Shown piece after piece: positions 1-8,908 of a DNA stretch of 64,000 nt. The DNA comes from Actinomadura sp. DC4. Lineage in GTDB: Bacteria; Actinomycetota; Actinomycetes; Streptosporangiales; Streptosporangiaceae. Location of the stretch: assembly GCF_030406325.1 (NCBI RefSeq), contig NZ_JAUEQY010000008.1, positions 62,001 through 126,000 of the forward strand, written 5' to 3'. A program made the translations under genes and the position numbers. Positions within the stretch are counted from its first letter, which is position 1. Each line of letters begins with the position of its first letter. The notes beneath the pieces were generated by a model. It did no database searches, was not told where the DNA came from, and saw only the letters and a list, made by a program, of their open reading frames with translations.

Positions 1-205
1 GGAACTCGTTTCGAGCGTCTTGGGCACGGTCGGCGCCGAGCTTCCTGCCGCGTACAAGGCCGCGAAGCCCACTCAGGAATTCGACGTCGAGCAGATGGGG
101 TGCGTGCAGCTGGGCTGCCGCCAGGCGCGACAGGAGCGCGTGGCTCGGGTGGCGTGCCTGGAAGGCGTGGAGGAGCGCCGAGGAGTCGGGGACGACGGGC
201 GTCAC
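1..205 (-). CDS. PIN-domain toxin (VapC-like), partial
   Basis: This is the 5' part of a VapC-type ribonuclease gene; the rest lies beyond the window start. Translation from the GTG at 205-203 gives about 68 residues. They include a PIN-type N-terminus with an early Asp (VVPDSSALLHAF) and a Glu in LLDVEFLSGL, as expected for metal-binding acidic residues of PIN nucleases. The GTG overlaps the stop of the antitoxin gene by GTGA, so the two are translationally coupled. PIN toxins of this kind usually cleave tRNA or rRNA and are held inactive by the partner antitoxin. The remaining acidic residues cannot be checked, so activity is unknown. Confidence 0.8.
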   Translation of the reverse strand, partial: MTPVVPDSSALLHAFQARHPSHALLSRLAAAQLHAPHLLDVEFLSGLRGLVRGRKLGADRAQDARNEF

Positions 206-435
206 TCGCGCCGCCCTTCGTCCAGGGCGGTGAGGATGTCATCCACCGTCGGTCCCTCGTCCCGTGCCCGCCTGGCCGCCCGGGCGAAGACGTCGGCCTG
301 GGTGGGGTGCCGCGCGATGTCCATGATCTGGTTCAGCAGGTATTCCGACACAGAGAGACCCTCCGCCGCGGCCCGCGCCCGGACCGTCGCGTGAACGTCG
401 TCCGGAACGTTGCGGATCTGCAGATTCTTGGACAT
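202..435 (-). CDS. Antitoxin, FitA/VapB-like ribbon-helix-helix
   Basis: A 77-residue protein. Residues 1-40 look like a ribbon-helix-helix DNA-binding fold: a short beta segment (KNLQIRNVPDDV) followed by two helices. The acidic C-terminal tail would wrap the toxin. It directly precedes the PIN toxin gene with a 4-base overlap, the standard order for vapBC-type modules. A GAGG Shine-Dalgarno sits just upstream of the ATG at 435-433. A 15-bp-arm inverted repeat lies immediately upstream and is the likely autoregulatory operator. The family call rests on size, fold pattern and context; the exact antitoxin subclass is inferred. Confidence 0.85.
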   Translation of the reverse strand: MSKNLQIRNVPDDVHATVRARAAAEGLSVSEYLLNQIMDIARHPTQADVFARAARRARDEGPTVDDILTALDEGRRE

Positions 436-447
436 GCCTCAAGCGTA

Positions 448-482
448 CATGCGTGATGCATGCAGGCCATGCATCACGCATG
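448..482. promoter_or_regulatory. Perfect inverted repeat, probable toxin-antitoxin operator
   Basis: Arms CATGCGTGATGCATG (448-462) and CATGCATCACGCATG (468-482) are perfect reverse complements separated by CAGGC. The repeat fills the gap between the antitoxin start (435) and the end of mutY (486). RHH antitoxins normally bind such palindromes to repress their own operon. It could also act as a hairpin ending mutY transcription, but it lacks a T-tract and is AT-richer than other terminators in this window, so the operator reading is preferred. Confidence 0.65.
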
Positions 483-485
483 CGA

Positions 486-1361
486 TCAGCTCGGAAGGGC
501 GTAGCGGCCGTCTTCCAGGGGGTCGACCAGGCCGTCCTCGATGAGGGCGGCCAGGGCGCGCTCGCGCTGCAGGGCGTCGTCCCACACGTCGTCGAGGGCG
601 GGCTTCTCGACCGGGCCGGTGGACTTGCGCAGGACGGCGAGCAGGCGGCCCCGGCACTGGCGGTCGGTGCCCGCGTAAGCCTGGCCCTTGCGGGGCGGCC
701 CGTCGTACGGGGGCTTGCCGGACAGCCGCCACGTGCAGTCGTTCGCGATCGGGCAGTCGGCGCAGCGGGGCGTACGGGCCGTGCAGACCAGCGCGCCGAG
801 CTCCATGACCGCCACCGACCACAGGGCGGCCACGGGCGGGTCGAGGGGGAGCAGCGTCTCCGCCAGGCGTACCTCGGCGGTCGTCTGGGCCTTCGGCGGG
901 TACTCCACGCCCGTCACCGCACGGGCCAGGACCCGCCGGACGTTGGTGTCCAGGACCGCGTGCCGGCGGCGGTAGGCGAAGCTCGCCACGGCCGCGGCCG
1001 TGTAGGCGCCCACGCCGGGAAGGGCCCGCAGCTCGTCGTAGTCGGACGGAACCACGCCCTCGTGGCGCTCCGCGATGGCCCTCGCGCTCGCGTGGAGGTT
1101 GAGGGCGCGCCGGGGGTACCCGAGGCGGTCCCAGGCGCGTACGGCCTCGCCTGGGGGCTCTTTGGCCAGTGCGGCGGGGTCGGGCCAGCGGGTGAGCCAC
1201 GCCTCGTAGGCGGGCAGCACGCGGACGACCGGGGTCTGCTGCAACATGATCTCGCTGACGAGTACGGCCCACGGGGAGGCGCCGGGGTGCCGCCACGGCA
1301 GGTCGCGGGCATTCGCGGCGTACCACGTCAGAACGGGTTCGGTGTATCTGGGCTCATGCAT
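486..1361 (-). CDS. mutY: A/G-specific adenine DNA glycosylase MutY
   Basis: Removes adenine mispaired with 8-oxoguanine in base-excision repair. The 291-residue protein shows the catalytic Glu37 in VSEIMLQQT, a helix-hairpin-helix (LPGVGAYTAAAVASFAY), the downstream catalytic Asp in LDTNVRR, and a 4Fe-4S loop with spacing C-X6-C-X2-C-X5-C (CTARTPRCADCPIANDC). ATG at 1361-1359 gives a start just before the conserved core; the longer open frame upstream runs antisense through another gene. It is shorter than E. coli MutY (about 350), so the C-terminal 8-oxoG-recognition domain is reduced. disA and radA are close by, grouping DNA-integrity genes. Confidence 0.95.
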   Translation of the reverse strand: MHEPRYTEPVLTWYAANARDLPWRHPGASPWAVLVSEIMLQQTPVVRVLPAYEAWLTRWPDPAALAKEPPGEAVRAWDRLGYPRRALNLHASARAIAERHEGVVPSDYDELRALPGVGAYTAAAVASFAYRRRHAVLDTNVRRVLARAVTGVEYPPKAQTTAEVRLAETLLPLDPPVAALWSVAVMELGALVCTARTPRCADCPIANDCTWRLSGKPPYDGPPRKGQAYAGTDRQCRGRLLAVLRKSTGPVEKPALDDVWDDALQRERALAALIEDGLVDPLEDGRYALPS

Positions 1362-1427
1362 GACGCAATCGATCCTGGCACGGCGGGTCGCGACAACTCG
1401 CCATGATCGAAAAAGCATACTGAACGT

Positions 1428-2093
1428 ATGGACGCAGACACCGACCGTAGCGAACGTCTGGACGCCGAAGACGATCTCGAACAGGGCGACGTGGAGGCGT
1501 ACTGGCGCCGCCGGGTCTACGTCCTGGCCGGCGGGATCACCCTGATCGGCCTGGTGGCGTGGGCCTGCTCGGGCTCGGGACACAAGCGTTCGACGGCCCA
1601 GGTGCGCAACGCCGCCGCCACCGTGAGCCCGCAGGCCGCCGCCGCGCCCGCGGTGACGCCGACGGCGACCGTGACGGTCACCGCGTCGCCGGCCGGCGTC
1701 GTGCCGCCCAAGCGGCGCGCGGGCGACCAGTGCGACGCCGGAGACGTCGTGGTGGGCGTCACGCCGTCCGGGACGGTCTTCAAGGGCAAGGAGCACCCGA
1801 GGTTCGGGCTGAGCGTCGTGAACACCGGGAGACGGCCGTGCACGTTCGACGTGGGCCCGAAGGCACTGGTGATCCGCATCACGTCCGGCCCGGACCGCGT
1901 GTGGTCCTCGGCGCAGTGCGTGAACGGCGGCCCGAGCCTGCAGCGGCTCCAGCGGGGCGTGCCGTACCTGGCCACCCTCGACTGGGACCGCAAGCGGTGC
2001 ACGGGCGGCTCGCACGCCGCGCCGGGCACGTACGTGATCTCGGTGGGTGCGCCGGGGATCAAGACCCAGCGTGAGGTCTTCCGCCTGCGCTGA
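1428..2093 (+). CDS. Membrane-anchored hypothetical protein
   Basis: A 221-residue protein of unrecognised family. Residues 1-28 are acidic and cytoplasmic. Residues about 30-48 form one transmembrane helix (VYVLAGGITLIGLVAWAC). A linker rich in Ala, Pro and Thr follows (about 55-95), then a predicted extracytoplasmic beta-rich domain with three Cys (DQCDAGD, RRPCTFDV, SSAQCVNGG) and a fourth near RKRCTGG, possibly two disulfides. The C-terminal domain resembles the Ig-like folds of secreted actinobacterial DUFs. It lies alone on the plus strand between mutY and disA. No Shine-Dalgarno is evident; CATACT about 7 bases before the ATG could be a -10 for a leaderless transcript. Confidence 0.75.
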   Translation: MDADTDRSERLDAEDDLEQGDVEAYWRRRVYVLAGGITLIGLVAWACSGSGHKRSTAQVRNAAATVSPQAAAAPAVTPTATVTVTASPAGVVPPKRRAGDQCDAGDVVVGVTPSGTVFKGKEHPRFGLSVVNTGRRPCTFDVGPKALVIRITSGPDRVWSSAQCVNGGPSLQRLQRGVPYLATLDWDRKRCTGGSHAAPGTYVISVGAPGIKTQREVFRLR

Positions 2094-2106
2094 GGCTCTG
2101 TGCGGC

Positions 2107-3189
2107 TCAGACGTAGCGTTCGAGGATGGAGGACTCGGCGAGCCGCGACAGGCCCTCACGGACGCTGCGAGCGCGCGCCTCGTCGACTCCGCCGACGCTC
2201 TGGAGGTCGTCGATGCCGGCGGCGAGGAGCTTCTGCAGGCCGCCGAAGTGCTCCACGAGCCGTTCGACCACCAGGCTCGGCATGCGGGGGACCTTGGCCA
2301 ACAGGCGGTAGCCCTTAGGGCTCACCGGGATGTCGAGCGGGTCGTTTCCGGAGAACGCGAGGACCTCGGCCACCGTGGGCAGGTCGAGCAGCTCGGTGGC
2401 GGACAGCCCGTTGAGGGAGGCCAGCACCTCGGCGACCGGGCGCGGGCCGCGCTCCTCGGGGACGTAGTCGCGGACGATCAGCTCGCGGTCGATGTCGACG
2501 CCGGAGACCAGCTCGTCGAGCTGGAGGGACAGCAGGCGGCCGTCGGTGCCCAGCTCCACGACGTAGCCGTTGATCTCGTCGGCGATGCGGCGGACCATCT
2601 CCAGGCGCTGGACGACCGCGCTCACGTCACGCACGGTGACGAGATCTTCGATCTCCAGGGCCGAGAGGGTGCCGGCCACCTCGTCCAGGCGGAGCTTGTA
2701 GCGCTCCAGCGTGGCCAGCGCCTGGTTGGCGCGGGACAGGATCGCGGCGGAGTCCTCCAGGACGTAGCGCTGGCCGTCGAGGTAGAGCGCGATGATGCGC
2801 ATCGACTGGCTGACGGACAGCACCGGGAAGCCGGTCTGGCGGGCAACCCGCTCGGCCGTGCGGTGGCGGGTGCCGGATTCCTCGGTCGGGATCGTCGGGT
2901 CGGGCATGAGGTGGACGCCGGCGCGCACGATGCGGGTGCAGGTGCTGTCGATCACGATCGCGCCGTCCATCTTGGCCAGCTCGCGCAGGCGCGTCGAAGA
3001 GAACTCCACGTCGAGCTGGAAACCGCCCGTGCACAGACCGGCGACGATCTTGTCGTATCCCAGCACGATCAGGCCACCGGTGTGGCCGCGCAGGATGCGT
3101 TCGAGCCCGTCGCGGAGCTGCGTACCGGGCGCGACGGCGGCAAGGGTTGCGCGCCGTCGCTCGTCTTTACCCTTGTCATGTGCTGGCAC
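2107..3189 (-). CDS. disA: Diadenylate cyclase / DNA integrity scanning protein DisA
   Basis: Makes the second messenger c-di-AMP from two ATP and pauses on branched DNA. The 360 residues comprise the N-terminal DAC domain with DGA at 75-77 and RHR at 108-110 (in [11 protein letters not shown]), a central helical spine, and a C-terminal helix-hairpin-helix domain ([20 protein letters not shown]). The positions of DGA and RHR match characterised DisA proteins, so the enzyme should be active. It follows radA on the same strand (92-bp gap), the usual arrangement in Gram-positives, where RadA modulates DisA. Confidence 0.96.
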   Translation of the reverse strand: MPAHDKGKDERRRATLAAVAPGTQLRDGLERILRGHTGGLIVLGYDKIVAGLCTGGFQLDVEFSSTRLRELAKMDGAIVIDSTCTRIVRAGVHLMPDPTIPTEESGTRHRTAERVARQTGFPVLSVSQSMRIIALYLDGQRYVLEDSAAILSRANQALATLERYKLRLDEVAGTLSALEIEDLVTVRDVSAVVQRLEMVRRIADEINGYVVELGTDGRLLSLQLDELVSGVDIDRELIVRDYVPEERGPRPVAEVLASLNGLSATELLDLPTVAEVLAFSGNDPLDIPVSPKGYRLLAKVPRMPSLVVERLVEHFGGLQKLLAAGIDDLQSVGGVDEARARSVREGLSRLAESSILERYV

Positions 3190-3281
3190 GTGACCCCCGG
3201 AGGTCGCTGGACGGCGGTCAGTTTATCGGTGAACGTGCCCGGCCAGCCTCCTCCCCTCGACCCAAAGTGGACAGCTCCTAG

Positions 3282-4679
3282 TCATGCTCCAGGACCACTC
3301 GAGGCAAACGCGATGTCTAGTGCTGACCAGACGGCGTCCGTTTCCATCACCTGCATACCCTCCTCTGTGACTATCGTGCCTGTCGCCCTTTTGGTCGGGT
3401 CCAGCGAGCCCGCCGGGACGATCGCGCGGCGGTAGCCGAGGCGTGCCGCCTCCGACATGCGCCGCTTCGCCGCCTGCACGCCGCGTACCTCCCCGGCGAG
3501 CCCGACCTCCCCGAAGGCGACCAGGTCAGAGGGGAGAGCCAGGTCGTTCGCGGCCCCCGTCACGGCCAGCGCGACGGCGAGATCGACGGACGGCTCGCCG
3601 AGCCGTACGCCGCCGACCGTCGCCGCGTAGACGTCGCGGTCGTGCAACTTGATGCCCGCGCGTCGCTGGAGCACCGCGAGCATCATCGCGACGCGCGAGG
3701 AGTCGAGCCCGGAGGTCATGCGGCGCGGGTTGGCCAGCGGCGAGGGCGCCACGAGGGACTGCACCTCGGCGACGAGCGGCCGCCGCCCTTCGAGCGTGAC
3801 GGTCACGCAGGTGCCCGGGGCGGGCTTCTCCTGGCGGGTGAGGAACAACCCGCTCGGGTCGGGCAGCCCCACGATGCCCATCTCCGACAGGTCGAAGCAG
3901 CCCAGCTCGTCGGTCGGCCCGTAGCGGTTCTTCACCGCGCGGATCATGCGCAGGCGGCTGTGGCGGTCGCCCTCGAAGTAGAGCACCACGTCGACCAGGT
4001 GCTCCAGCACGCGCGGCCCGGCGATCGAGCCGTCCTTGGTCACGTGGCCGACCACGACGGTCGTGATGCCGCGCGCCTTGGCGACGCGGATCAGGTTGGC
4101 GGCGACTTCACGGACCTGGCTGACCCCGCCCGGCGCGCCGTCGATCTCGGCCGAGCCGATCGTCTGGATGGAGTCGACCACGATCAACTCGGGCGCGACG
4201 GAGTCGATCTGGCCCAGCACGGCCGACAGGTCGGTCTCGGCGGCGAGGTAGAGCTTGGCGGCGACGGCGCCCACCCGGTCGGCGCGCAGGCGCACCTGCT
4301 CGGCGGACTCCTCGCCGGTGATGTAGAGCACGGGGCCGCGCGCGGCGTGCAGGGCGGCGACCTCCAGGAGCAGGGTCGACTTGCCGATGCCGGGCTCGCC
4401 GGCCAGCAGCATCACCGCGCCGGGCACCAGGCCGCCGCCGAGGACCCGGTCCAGTTCGTCCAGGCCGGTCGCCGAGGTCTGCGCGGCCTGCACGTCGACC
4501 TCACCGATCGGCCGCGCCGGGGCGGTCACCGGCCCGGCCGTGACGACCCGCGCCGGTTTGGGCGCACCCGCGACGTCGACGGTGCCCCAGGCCTGGCACT
4601 CGCCGCAGCGGCCCACCCACTTGGAGGTCTGCCAGCCGCACTCGGCACAGCGGTACGCCTGTTTCACGGTTTTGGCCAT
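3282..4679 (-). CDS. radA: DNA repair protein RadA (Sms)
   Basis: A RecA-like ATPase and DnaB-like helicase that processes branched recombination intermediates. The 465 residues contain a zinc finger with Cys11, 14, 25 and 28 (CAECGWQTSKWVGRCGEC), Walker A GEPGIGKST (Lys100), the RadA signature KNRYG near residue 260 (a conservative variant of KNRFG), and a C-terminal Lon-protease-like domain. The ATG at 4679-4677 is chosen because MAKTVKQAYRC begins right before the zinc finger; the upstream extension has no homology features. Likely co-transcribed with disA downstream. Confidence 0.95.
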   Translation of the reverse strand: MAKTVKQAYRCAECGWQTSKWVGRCGECQAWGTVDVAGAPKPARVVTAGPVTAPARPIGEVDVQAAQTSATGLDELDRVLGGGLVPGAVMLLAGEPGIGKSTLLLEVAALHAARGPVLYITGEESAEQVRLRADRVGAVAAKLYLAAETDLSAVLGQIDSVAPELIVVDSIQTIGSAEIDGAPGGVSQVREVAANLIRVAKARGITTVVVGHVTKDGSIAGPRVLEHLVDVVLYFEGDRHSRLRMIRAVKNRYGPTDELGCFDLSEMGIVGLPDPSGLFLTRQEKPAPGTCVTVTLEGRRPLVAEVQSLVAPSPLANPRRMTSGLDSSRVAMMLAVLQRRAGIKLHDRDVYAATVGGVRLGEPSVDLAVALAVTGAANDLALPSDLVAFGEVGLAGEVRGVQAAKRRMSEAARLGYRRAIVPAGSLDPTKRATGTIVTEEGMQVMETDAVWSALDIAFASSGPGA

Positions 4680-4832
4680 GGGGGCGACCGTACGCGAGGG
4701 GACTGACAGGTCGGAGTGACGATGGTGGCGCTGGGTAAAACCGTGACTACGGGCGGCGTCGCGGATCGCCCGCCCGACCGCCGCCGGTGACCCGCCCGGC
4801 CAGGTGGGGGCGGGCACAGGGGGAGGGCTTTG

Positions 4833-5900
4833 ATGCGCAGGTGGATCGCGCTCGCGGCAGTTCTACCGATCCTCGCCACCGCCCCACCGACGCAAGCCGC
4901 CTCGGGCGGAACCCCGACGTCCCGTACGGCTGATGCCTCCGCGTGGCCCGCCGCGTACGTCGGCATGAGGGCGCAGGCGGCGGTGGGCGCCGTCCCGCCG
5001 CGAGCCGCCTCGCGGGCAATCCTGGCGGCCGGCGCCTTCGCGCGACCCGCCGGGCCTGGGCGGGATGACGGGGCGATCGGGTCCGTGCCGGGTGACCGGG
5101 TGGGAAGTCCGGCGGCCGGGGGGAAATACGTGGCGCTCGGGGACTCCTTCACCGCCGGGCCGTTGATTCCCCGTAACCACGGGAAGCCGTTCGCCTGTCT
5201 GCGGTCCGATCACAATTACCCCTCCCTCGTCGCGCGCGCCCTGCACGCCGGGGAGTTCGTCGACGTCAGCTGCAGCGCCGCGACCACCGCCGAGATGTTC
5301 CGGCCGCAACGAGTGCTGCTCGGCAGCAATCCGGCGCAGCTCGACGCCGTCACCCCCGACACCGCGCTCGTCACCGTCGGGATCGGCGGGAACGACGTCG
5401 GGTTCAGCCGCACCCTCTACACCTGCGCCGGGCTCAGCATCACCTCGCCCAGGGGTGCGCCCTGCATGAGGCACTTCGGGAACACCCTCAACGAACGCGT
5501 CGCCGCCACGGCGCCCCGGATCGCGGCCATCCTCAAGGCCGTCCACGAACGCGCGCCACGCGCTCTCGTGCTCGTCGTCGGCTACCTCCGGATCCTGCCC
5601 TCCGCCACCGGCTGCTGGCCCGCGGTCCCGGCCTCCGCCGGCGACGTCCCCTACCTCGACCGCGTCGAGCGGTCCCTCAACCGGATGCTCGCCGAGGAGG
5701 CCCGGCGCGGCGGCGCGCTCTTCGTGGACGACTACCGCGGCGGTACCGGGCACGACATGTGCTCGACCCGCCGCTGGGTCGAGCCGATCCTGATCACCCA
5801 CGCCGCCGCGCCCGTGCACCCCAACGCGATCGGCATGCGGGTCGTCGCGGCCAGAGTGGTGGCCACGTACGCGGCGACACGGGCCACCGCCGCACGGTGA
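4833..5900 (+). CDS. Secreted SGNH-hydrolase-type esterase
   Basis: A 355-residue exported esterase/lipase. Residues 1-23 are a Sec signal peptide (RRWIALAAVLPILATAPPTQA). The SGNH blocks follow: block I YVALGDSFTAGP with nucleophile Ser105, block III GIGGNDVGF, and block V with His in HPNAIGM. Six or more Cys suggest disulfides, as in Streptomyces secreted lipases. Between signal peptide and block I is an unusually long, Ala/Gly-rich segment of about 75 residues, possibly a propeptide. ATG at 4833 is preferred over the adjacent TTG. It ends against the convergent methyltransferase with no gap. Substrate unknown. Confidence 0.9.
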   Translation: MRRWIALAAVLPILATAPPTQAASGGTPTSRTADASAWPAAYVGMRAQAAVGAVPPRAASRAILAAGAFARPAGPGRDDGAIGSVPGDRVGSPAAGGKYVALGDSFTAGPLIPRNHGKPFACLRSDHNYPSLVARALHAGEFVDVSCSAATTAEMFRPQRVLLGSNPAQLDAVTPDTALVTVGIGGNDVGFSRTLYTCAGLSITSPRGAPCMRHFGNTLNERVAATAPRIAAILKAVHERAPRALVLVVGYLRILPSATGCWPAVPASAGDVPYLDRVERSLNRMLAEEARRGGALFVDDYRGGTGHDMCSTRRWVEPILITHAAAPVHPNAIGMRVVAARVVATYAATRATAAR

Positions 5901-6593
5901 TCAGTAACGCCGCCACCACAGATTGACGGCGTAGTCCACCTCACACCCGGGGAAACCGGCCAGGAACTCCGTGGCCAGCGCGTCCGGGAACTCGATCCTC
6001 AGCACCGCCTCCAGTGACGACCGGTCCGAGAACCGCCAGTTCATGTCGATCGGCGTGCAGGAGAAACCCTGCCGCGTCCAGAAGCGCGCCACGGCCTCCG
6101 GGTCATAGGACGGCAGCCAGCGGCGGAACCATGACCCGAACGTCGACCTCGTCGCGTCGTTGTCGATCACGAACGCCGCGCCGCCGCGGCGCATCACCCG
6201 GCGGAGCTCGGCGAGGCCGGGTTCGCAGCCCGGCCCGAAGAAGTACGCCCAGCGGGCGTGGGCGACGTCCACGGAGGCGGACGGCAGGGGGAGGGACTGC
6301 GCCGCGCCCACGCGTACGGTGACGTCCGGAAGCCCCGCCACCCGGCGGCGCGCCGCCGACGCCAGGCCCTCGTGCGGCTCGACGCCCATGACCTTCGCCG
6401 CCGTACGAGCGAAGCGCGGGAGGTGGAAGCCGGTGCCGCAGCCGATGTCGAGCACGGTCGCGTCGTCCCAGGTACGGACCGCGCGCATGGCGTCCTCGAT
6501 GCGCCCGTCCGGGTCGGCGGCGAGGTTCTCCAGCTCGTACACACGGGGGGCGTTCCAGATGTTCGGGCTGGGCACGGCTCCGGCAGCGATCAC
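5901..6593 (-). CDS. Class I SAM-dependent methyltransferase
   Basis: About 230 residues with a Rossmann methyltransferase fold. Motif I is [14 protein letters not shown], the acidic end of beta-2 is in GVEPHEGL, and post-motif blocks [23 protein letters not shown] and [17 protein letters not shown] match the Methyltransf_11 type (UbiE/small-molecule). GTG at 6593-6591 is chosen because it leaves space for the divergent isomerase promoter and keeps a normal-length N-terminus. The C-terminus is aromatic-rich and basic (VNLWWRRY). It is a single gene convergent with the esterase. The methyl acceptor cannot be told from sequence. Confidence 0.85.
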   Translation of the reverse strand: MIAAGAVPSPNIWNAPRVYELENLAADPDGRIEDAMRAVRTWDDATVLDIGCGTGFHLPRFARTAAKVMGVEPHEGLASAARRRVAGLPDVTVRVGAAQSLPLPSASVDVAHARWAYFFGPGCEPGLAELRRVMRRGGAAFVIDNDATRSTFGSWFRRWLPSYDPEAVARFWTRQGFSCTPIDMNWRFSDRSSLEAVLRIEFPDALATEFLAGFPGCEVDYAVNLWWRRY

Positions 6594-6661
6594 TATTCCA
6601 CGGTAAACGCGTGGGGTATCCCACAACGTTCCGGGCCACGGAACGCATAGGCTTGCCGATT

Positions 6662-7519
6662 GTGGAAGAAGTCCTCCAGGTACCCGACGCGCCGATCGTG
6701 CTCTCGACGGCATCCGTCTACCCGGAGAAGACCCCTGCCGCCTTCGAGATGGCCGCGCAGCTCGGGTACGACGGCATCGAGATCATGGTGATGACCGACC
6801 CGGCCAGCCAGGACATCGATGTGATGCGGCGGCTGTCGGACTACCACCAGGTGCCGATCCTGGCCGTGCACGCGCCCTGCCTCCTGCTCACGCAGCGGGT
6901 CTGGGGCCGCGAGCCGTGGGGCAAGCTCGTGCGCTCGAAGGACGCCGCCGAGAAGCTCGGCGCCAAGGTCGTCGTGGTGCATCCGCCGTTCCGCTGGCAG
7001 CGGGAGTACGCGCGGGAGTTCGAGCAGGGCATCGCGCGCATGCAGGAGGAGACCGACGTGGTCTTCGCGGTGGAGAACATGTTCCCCGTACGCGCGCGCA
7101 AGAACGAAGTCGGCATGTACGCCCCGCACTGGAACCCCGTCGACCAGCCGTACCCCAACGTCACGGTCGACCTGTCGCACACGGCGGTCTCCGGCTCGGA
7201 CCCGCTCGCGATGGCCGACGCGCTCGGCGACCGGCTCGCCCACCTGCACCTGGCCGACGGCATCGGCGTCGTCAACCGCGACGAGCACCTGGTGCCCGGG
7301 CGCGGCAACCAGCCGGCCGCCGAGATGCTGGAGCGCCTCGCCGCCCAGCGCTACGCCGGACAGGTGGTCGTCGAGATCAACACGCGCCGCGCGACAGGCC
7401 GTGACCAGCGCATCGACGACCTGGCGGAGTCTCTGGCCTTCACCCGGCTGCATCTCGCCGCGGCACGTCCGGCGGGCTCCTGGCGGGTGAACTCCGAGGG
7501 CGAGGTCTCCCCGTCTTGA
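6662..7519 (+). CDS. Sugar phosphate isomerase/epimerase (AP endonuclease 2 fold)
   Basis: A TIM-barrel protein of the xylose-isomerase-like superfamily, about 285 residues. Conserved features include an N-terminal strand and helix ([30 protein letters not shown]), a metal-site His in [10 protein letters not shown], Glu in [14 protein letters not shown], and a C-terminal VEINTR. The mycobacterial orthologue (Rv0498 type) lies two genes before proC, and that neighbourhood is kept here. GTG at 6662 is preferred; an in-frame GTG at 6611 would add 17 unconserved residues. TetR follows with a TTGA overlap. The true sugar substrate is unknown. Confidence 0.85.
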   Translation: MEEVLQVPDAPIVLSTASVYPEKTPAAFEMAAQLGYDGIEIMVMTDPASQDIDVMRRLSDYHQVPILAVHAPCLLLTQRVWGREPWGKLVRSKDAAEKLGAKVVVVHPPFRWQREYAREFEQGIARMQEETDVVFAVENMFPVRARKNEVGMYAPHWNPVDQPYPNVTVDLSHTAVSGSDPLAMADALGDRLAHLHLADGIGVVNRDEHLVPGRGNQPAAEMLERLAAQRYAGQVVVEINTRRATGRDQRIDDLAESLAFTRLHLAAARPAGSWRVNSEGEVSPS

Positions 7520-8130
7520 CGTCCCCCGCCTCGCGCGACCAGGTGACGCCGCCGTCCACGCGCCGACCCGGACGCCGGCCGGGGCAGTCCTCCTCACGGG
7601 ATGACATCCTGTCGGCGGCCCGCGTGCTGTTCGGCGAGCGCGGGTACGACAAGGCCTCGATCCGGGCGATCGCCGGCGCGGCCGGGGTGGACCCGGCGCT
7701 GGTGCATCACTTCTTCGGCACCAAGGAAGACCTCTTCGCCGCCGCGATGGCCTTCCCGGTCGACACGAACATGATCATTCCGCTCGTCCTCTCCGGCCCT
7801 CGCGAGGGGATCGGCGAGCGCCTCGTGCGCATGGTGCTGAGCCTGTGGAGCGATCCACGGCTGAGGCCGCAGTTCGTCGGCATCATCCGGTCCGCGACGA
7901 CGAGCGAGATGGGCGCGAACCGGCTGCGGGAGTTCGTCTACTCCCAGGTGCTCACGCGGGTGGCCGAGGAGCTGGACGTCCCCCGGCTCAACATCAACGC
8001 GGTGGCCGCGCAGATCGTCGGCGTCCTCATGCTCCGCTACGTGCTGGAGGTCGAGCCGATGGCCTCGGCGTCGGAGCAGGAGCTCACCGAGCTCCTCGCC
8101 CCCACGATCCAGCGCTACCTGAACGGCTGA
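7516..8130 (+). CDS. TetR/AcrR family transcriptional regulator
   Basis: 204 residues with a basic N-terminal arm ([15 protein letters not shown]), a TetR helix-turn-helix at about 40-75 ([27 protein letters not shown]) and a helical ligand-binding C-terminal domain. The start is TTG at 7516, overlapping the isomerase stop as TTGA. It sits 55 bp upstream of an ABC exporter operon on the same strand, and a dyad spans the exporter start codon, so it is the likely local repressor. Its C-terminal sequence is of the type often found beside actinobacterial ABC-2 transporters. The ligand is unknown. Confidence 0.9.
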   Translation: MTSPASRDQVTPPSTRRPGRRPGQSSSRDDILSAARVLFGERGYDKASIRAIAGAAGVDPALVHHFFGTKEDLFAAAMAFPVDTNMIIPLVLSGPREGIGERLVRMVLSLWSDPRLRPQFVGIIRSATTSEMGANRLREFVYSQVLTRVAEELDVPRLNINAVAAQIVGVLMLRYVLEVEPMASASEQELTELLAPTIQRYLNG

Positions 8131-8149
8131 CCCCGTCCCTCTTCCGCGG

Positions 8150-8178
8150 TTGACGTTCGTCCTTTCACGGGCATAAAT
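8150..8178 (+). promoter_or_regulatory. Housekeeping-type promoter for the ABC exporter
   Basis: TTGACG (8150-8155) and ATAAAT (8173-8178) are separated by 17 bp, a strong match to the vegetative consensus. Transcription would start near 8185, at or one base before the ATG at 8186. No Shine-Dalgarno is present, so the mRNA should be leaderless. Confidence 0.7.
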
Positions 8179-8179
8179 T

Positions 8180-8196
8180 CAACACATGGTGAGTTG
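8180..8196. promoter_or_regulatory. Candidate TetR operator over the start codon
   Basis: CAACACATGGTGAGTTG is an imperfect dyad: 7-bp half-sites CAACACA and TGAGTTG with one mismatch around a 3-bp centre. It covers the predicted transcription start and the ATG of the ABC ATPase gene. A repressor bound here would block a leaderless promoter. Assignment to the neighbouring TetR protein is inferred from position. Confidence 0.45.
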
Positions 8197-8908
8197 TGCT
8201 GTAGAGGTGAGCGACCTCCGCGTCGAACGCGGGGGTCGTGAGGTCGTACGGGGCCTGACGTTCGAGGTTCCGCGCGGCTCGGTCGTCGGGCTGCTCGGGC
8301 CGAGCGGCTGCGGCAAGACCACACTGATGCGGTCCGTCGTCGGCGTGCAGATCGTCGCCGGCGGCACCGTGACCGTGCTCGGCCACCCGGCCGGCAGCCG
8401 CGCGCTGCGCCGGAGAGTGGGGTACGCCACGCAGAACCCCGCCCTGTACGCCGACCTGAGCGTCCGGGAGAACCTGCGTTACTTCGCGTCCGTGCTGGGC
8501 GCGCCGCGCGCCGACCCGGACCGCGTGATCGAGGAGGTCGGGCTCGGCGACGCGCGCGACCAGACCGCGGTCAGCCTGTCCGGCGGGCAACTGCACCGGG
8601 CGAGCCTGGCCGTCGCGCTGCTGGGCGCGCCGGAGCTGCTCGTCCTCGACGAGCCGACCGTCGGCCTGGACCCGGTGCTGCGCGTCGAGCTGTGGGCGCT
8701 GTTCCACGAGCTGGCCGCCCGCGAGGTGACGCTGCTGATCTCCAGCCACGTGATGGACGAGGCCGCGCGCTGCGAACGCCTGCTGCTCATGCGCGAAGGC
8801 ACGCTTCTCGCCGACGACACCCCCGAGGCCCTGCGCGCGAGCACGGGGACCGACGACCTGGAGGACGCCTTCCTTCGTCTGGTCCAGGGACAGGAGACCG
8901 TCGTATGA
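8186..8908 (+). CDS. ABC transporter ATP-binding protein
   Basis: A 240-residue nucleotide-binding domain. Walker A is GPSGCGKTT, the signature is LSGGQLHR, Walker B is LLVLDEPTVGLDP, and the H-loop is in LISSHVMDEAARC. The C-terminal DDTPEALRASTGTDDLEDAFL is typical of DrrA-like/ABC-2 exporter ATPases. It overlaps the permease start by ATGA, forming a two-gene efflux operon of the daunorubicin-resistance type. Predicted to be leaderless (promoter at 8150-8178). Substrate unknown; the TetR regulator upstream suggests induction by the exported compound. Confidence 0.93.
   Translation: MVSCAVEVSDLRVERGGREVVRGLTFEVPRGSVVGLLGPSGCGKTTLMRSVVGVQIVAGGTVTVLGHPAGSRALRRRVGYATQNPALYADLSVRENLRYFASVLGAPRADPDRVIEEVGLGDARDQTAVSLSGGQLHRASLAVALLGAPELLVLDEPTVGLDPVLRVELWALFHELAAREVTLLISSHVMDEAARCERLLLMREGTLLADDTPEALRASTGTDDLEDAFLRLVQGQETVV

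Noticed and set aside
486-2159. Extended mutY frame of 557 residues
   Set aside because: The N-terminal 266 residues run antisense through the membrane-anchored protein gene. MutY homology begins right after ATG 1361.
2047-3435. 462-codon plus-strand open frame
   Set aside because: Antisense to disA, with no domain features.
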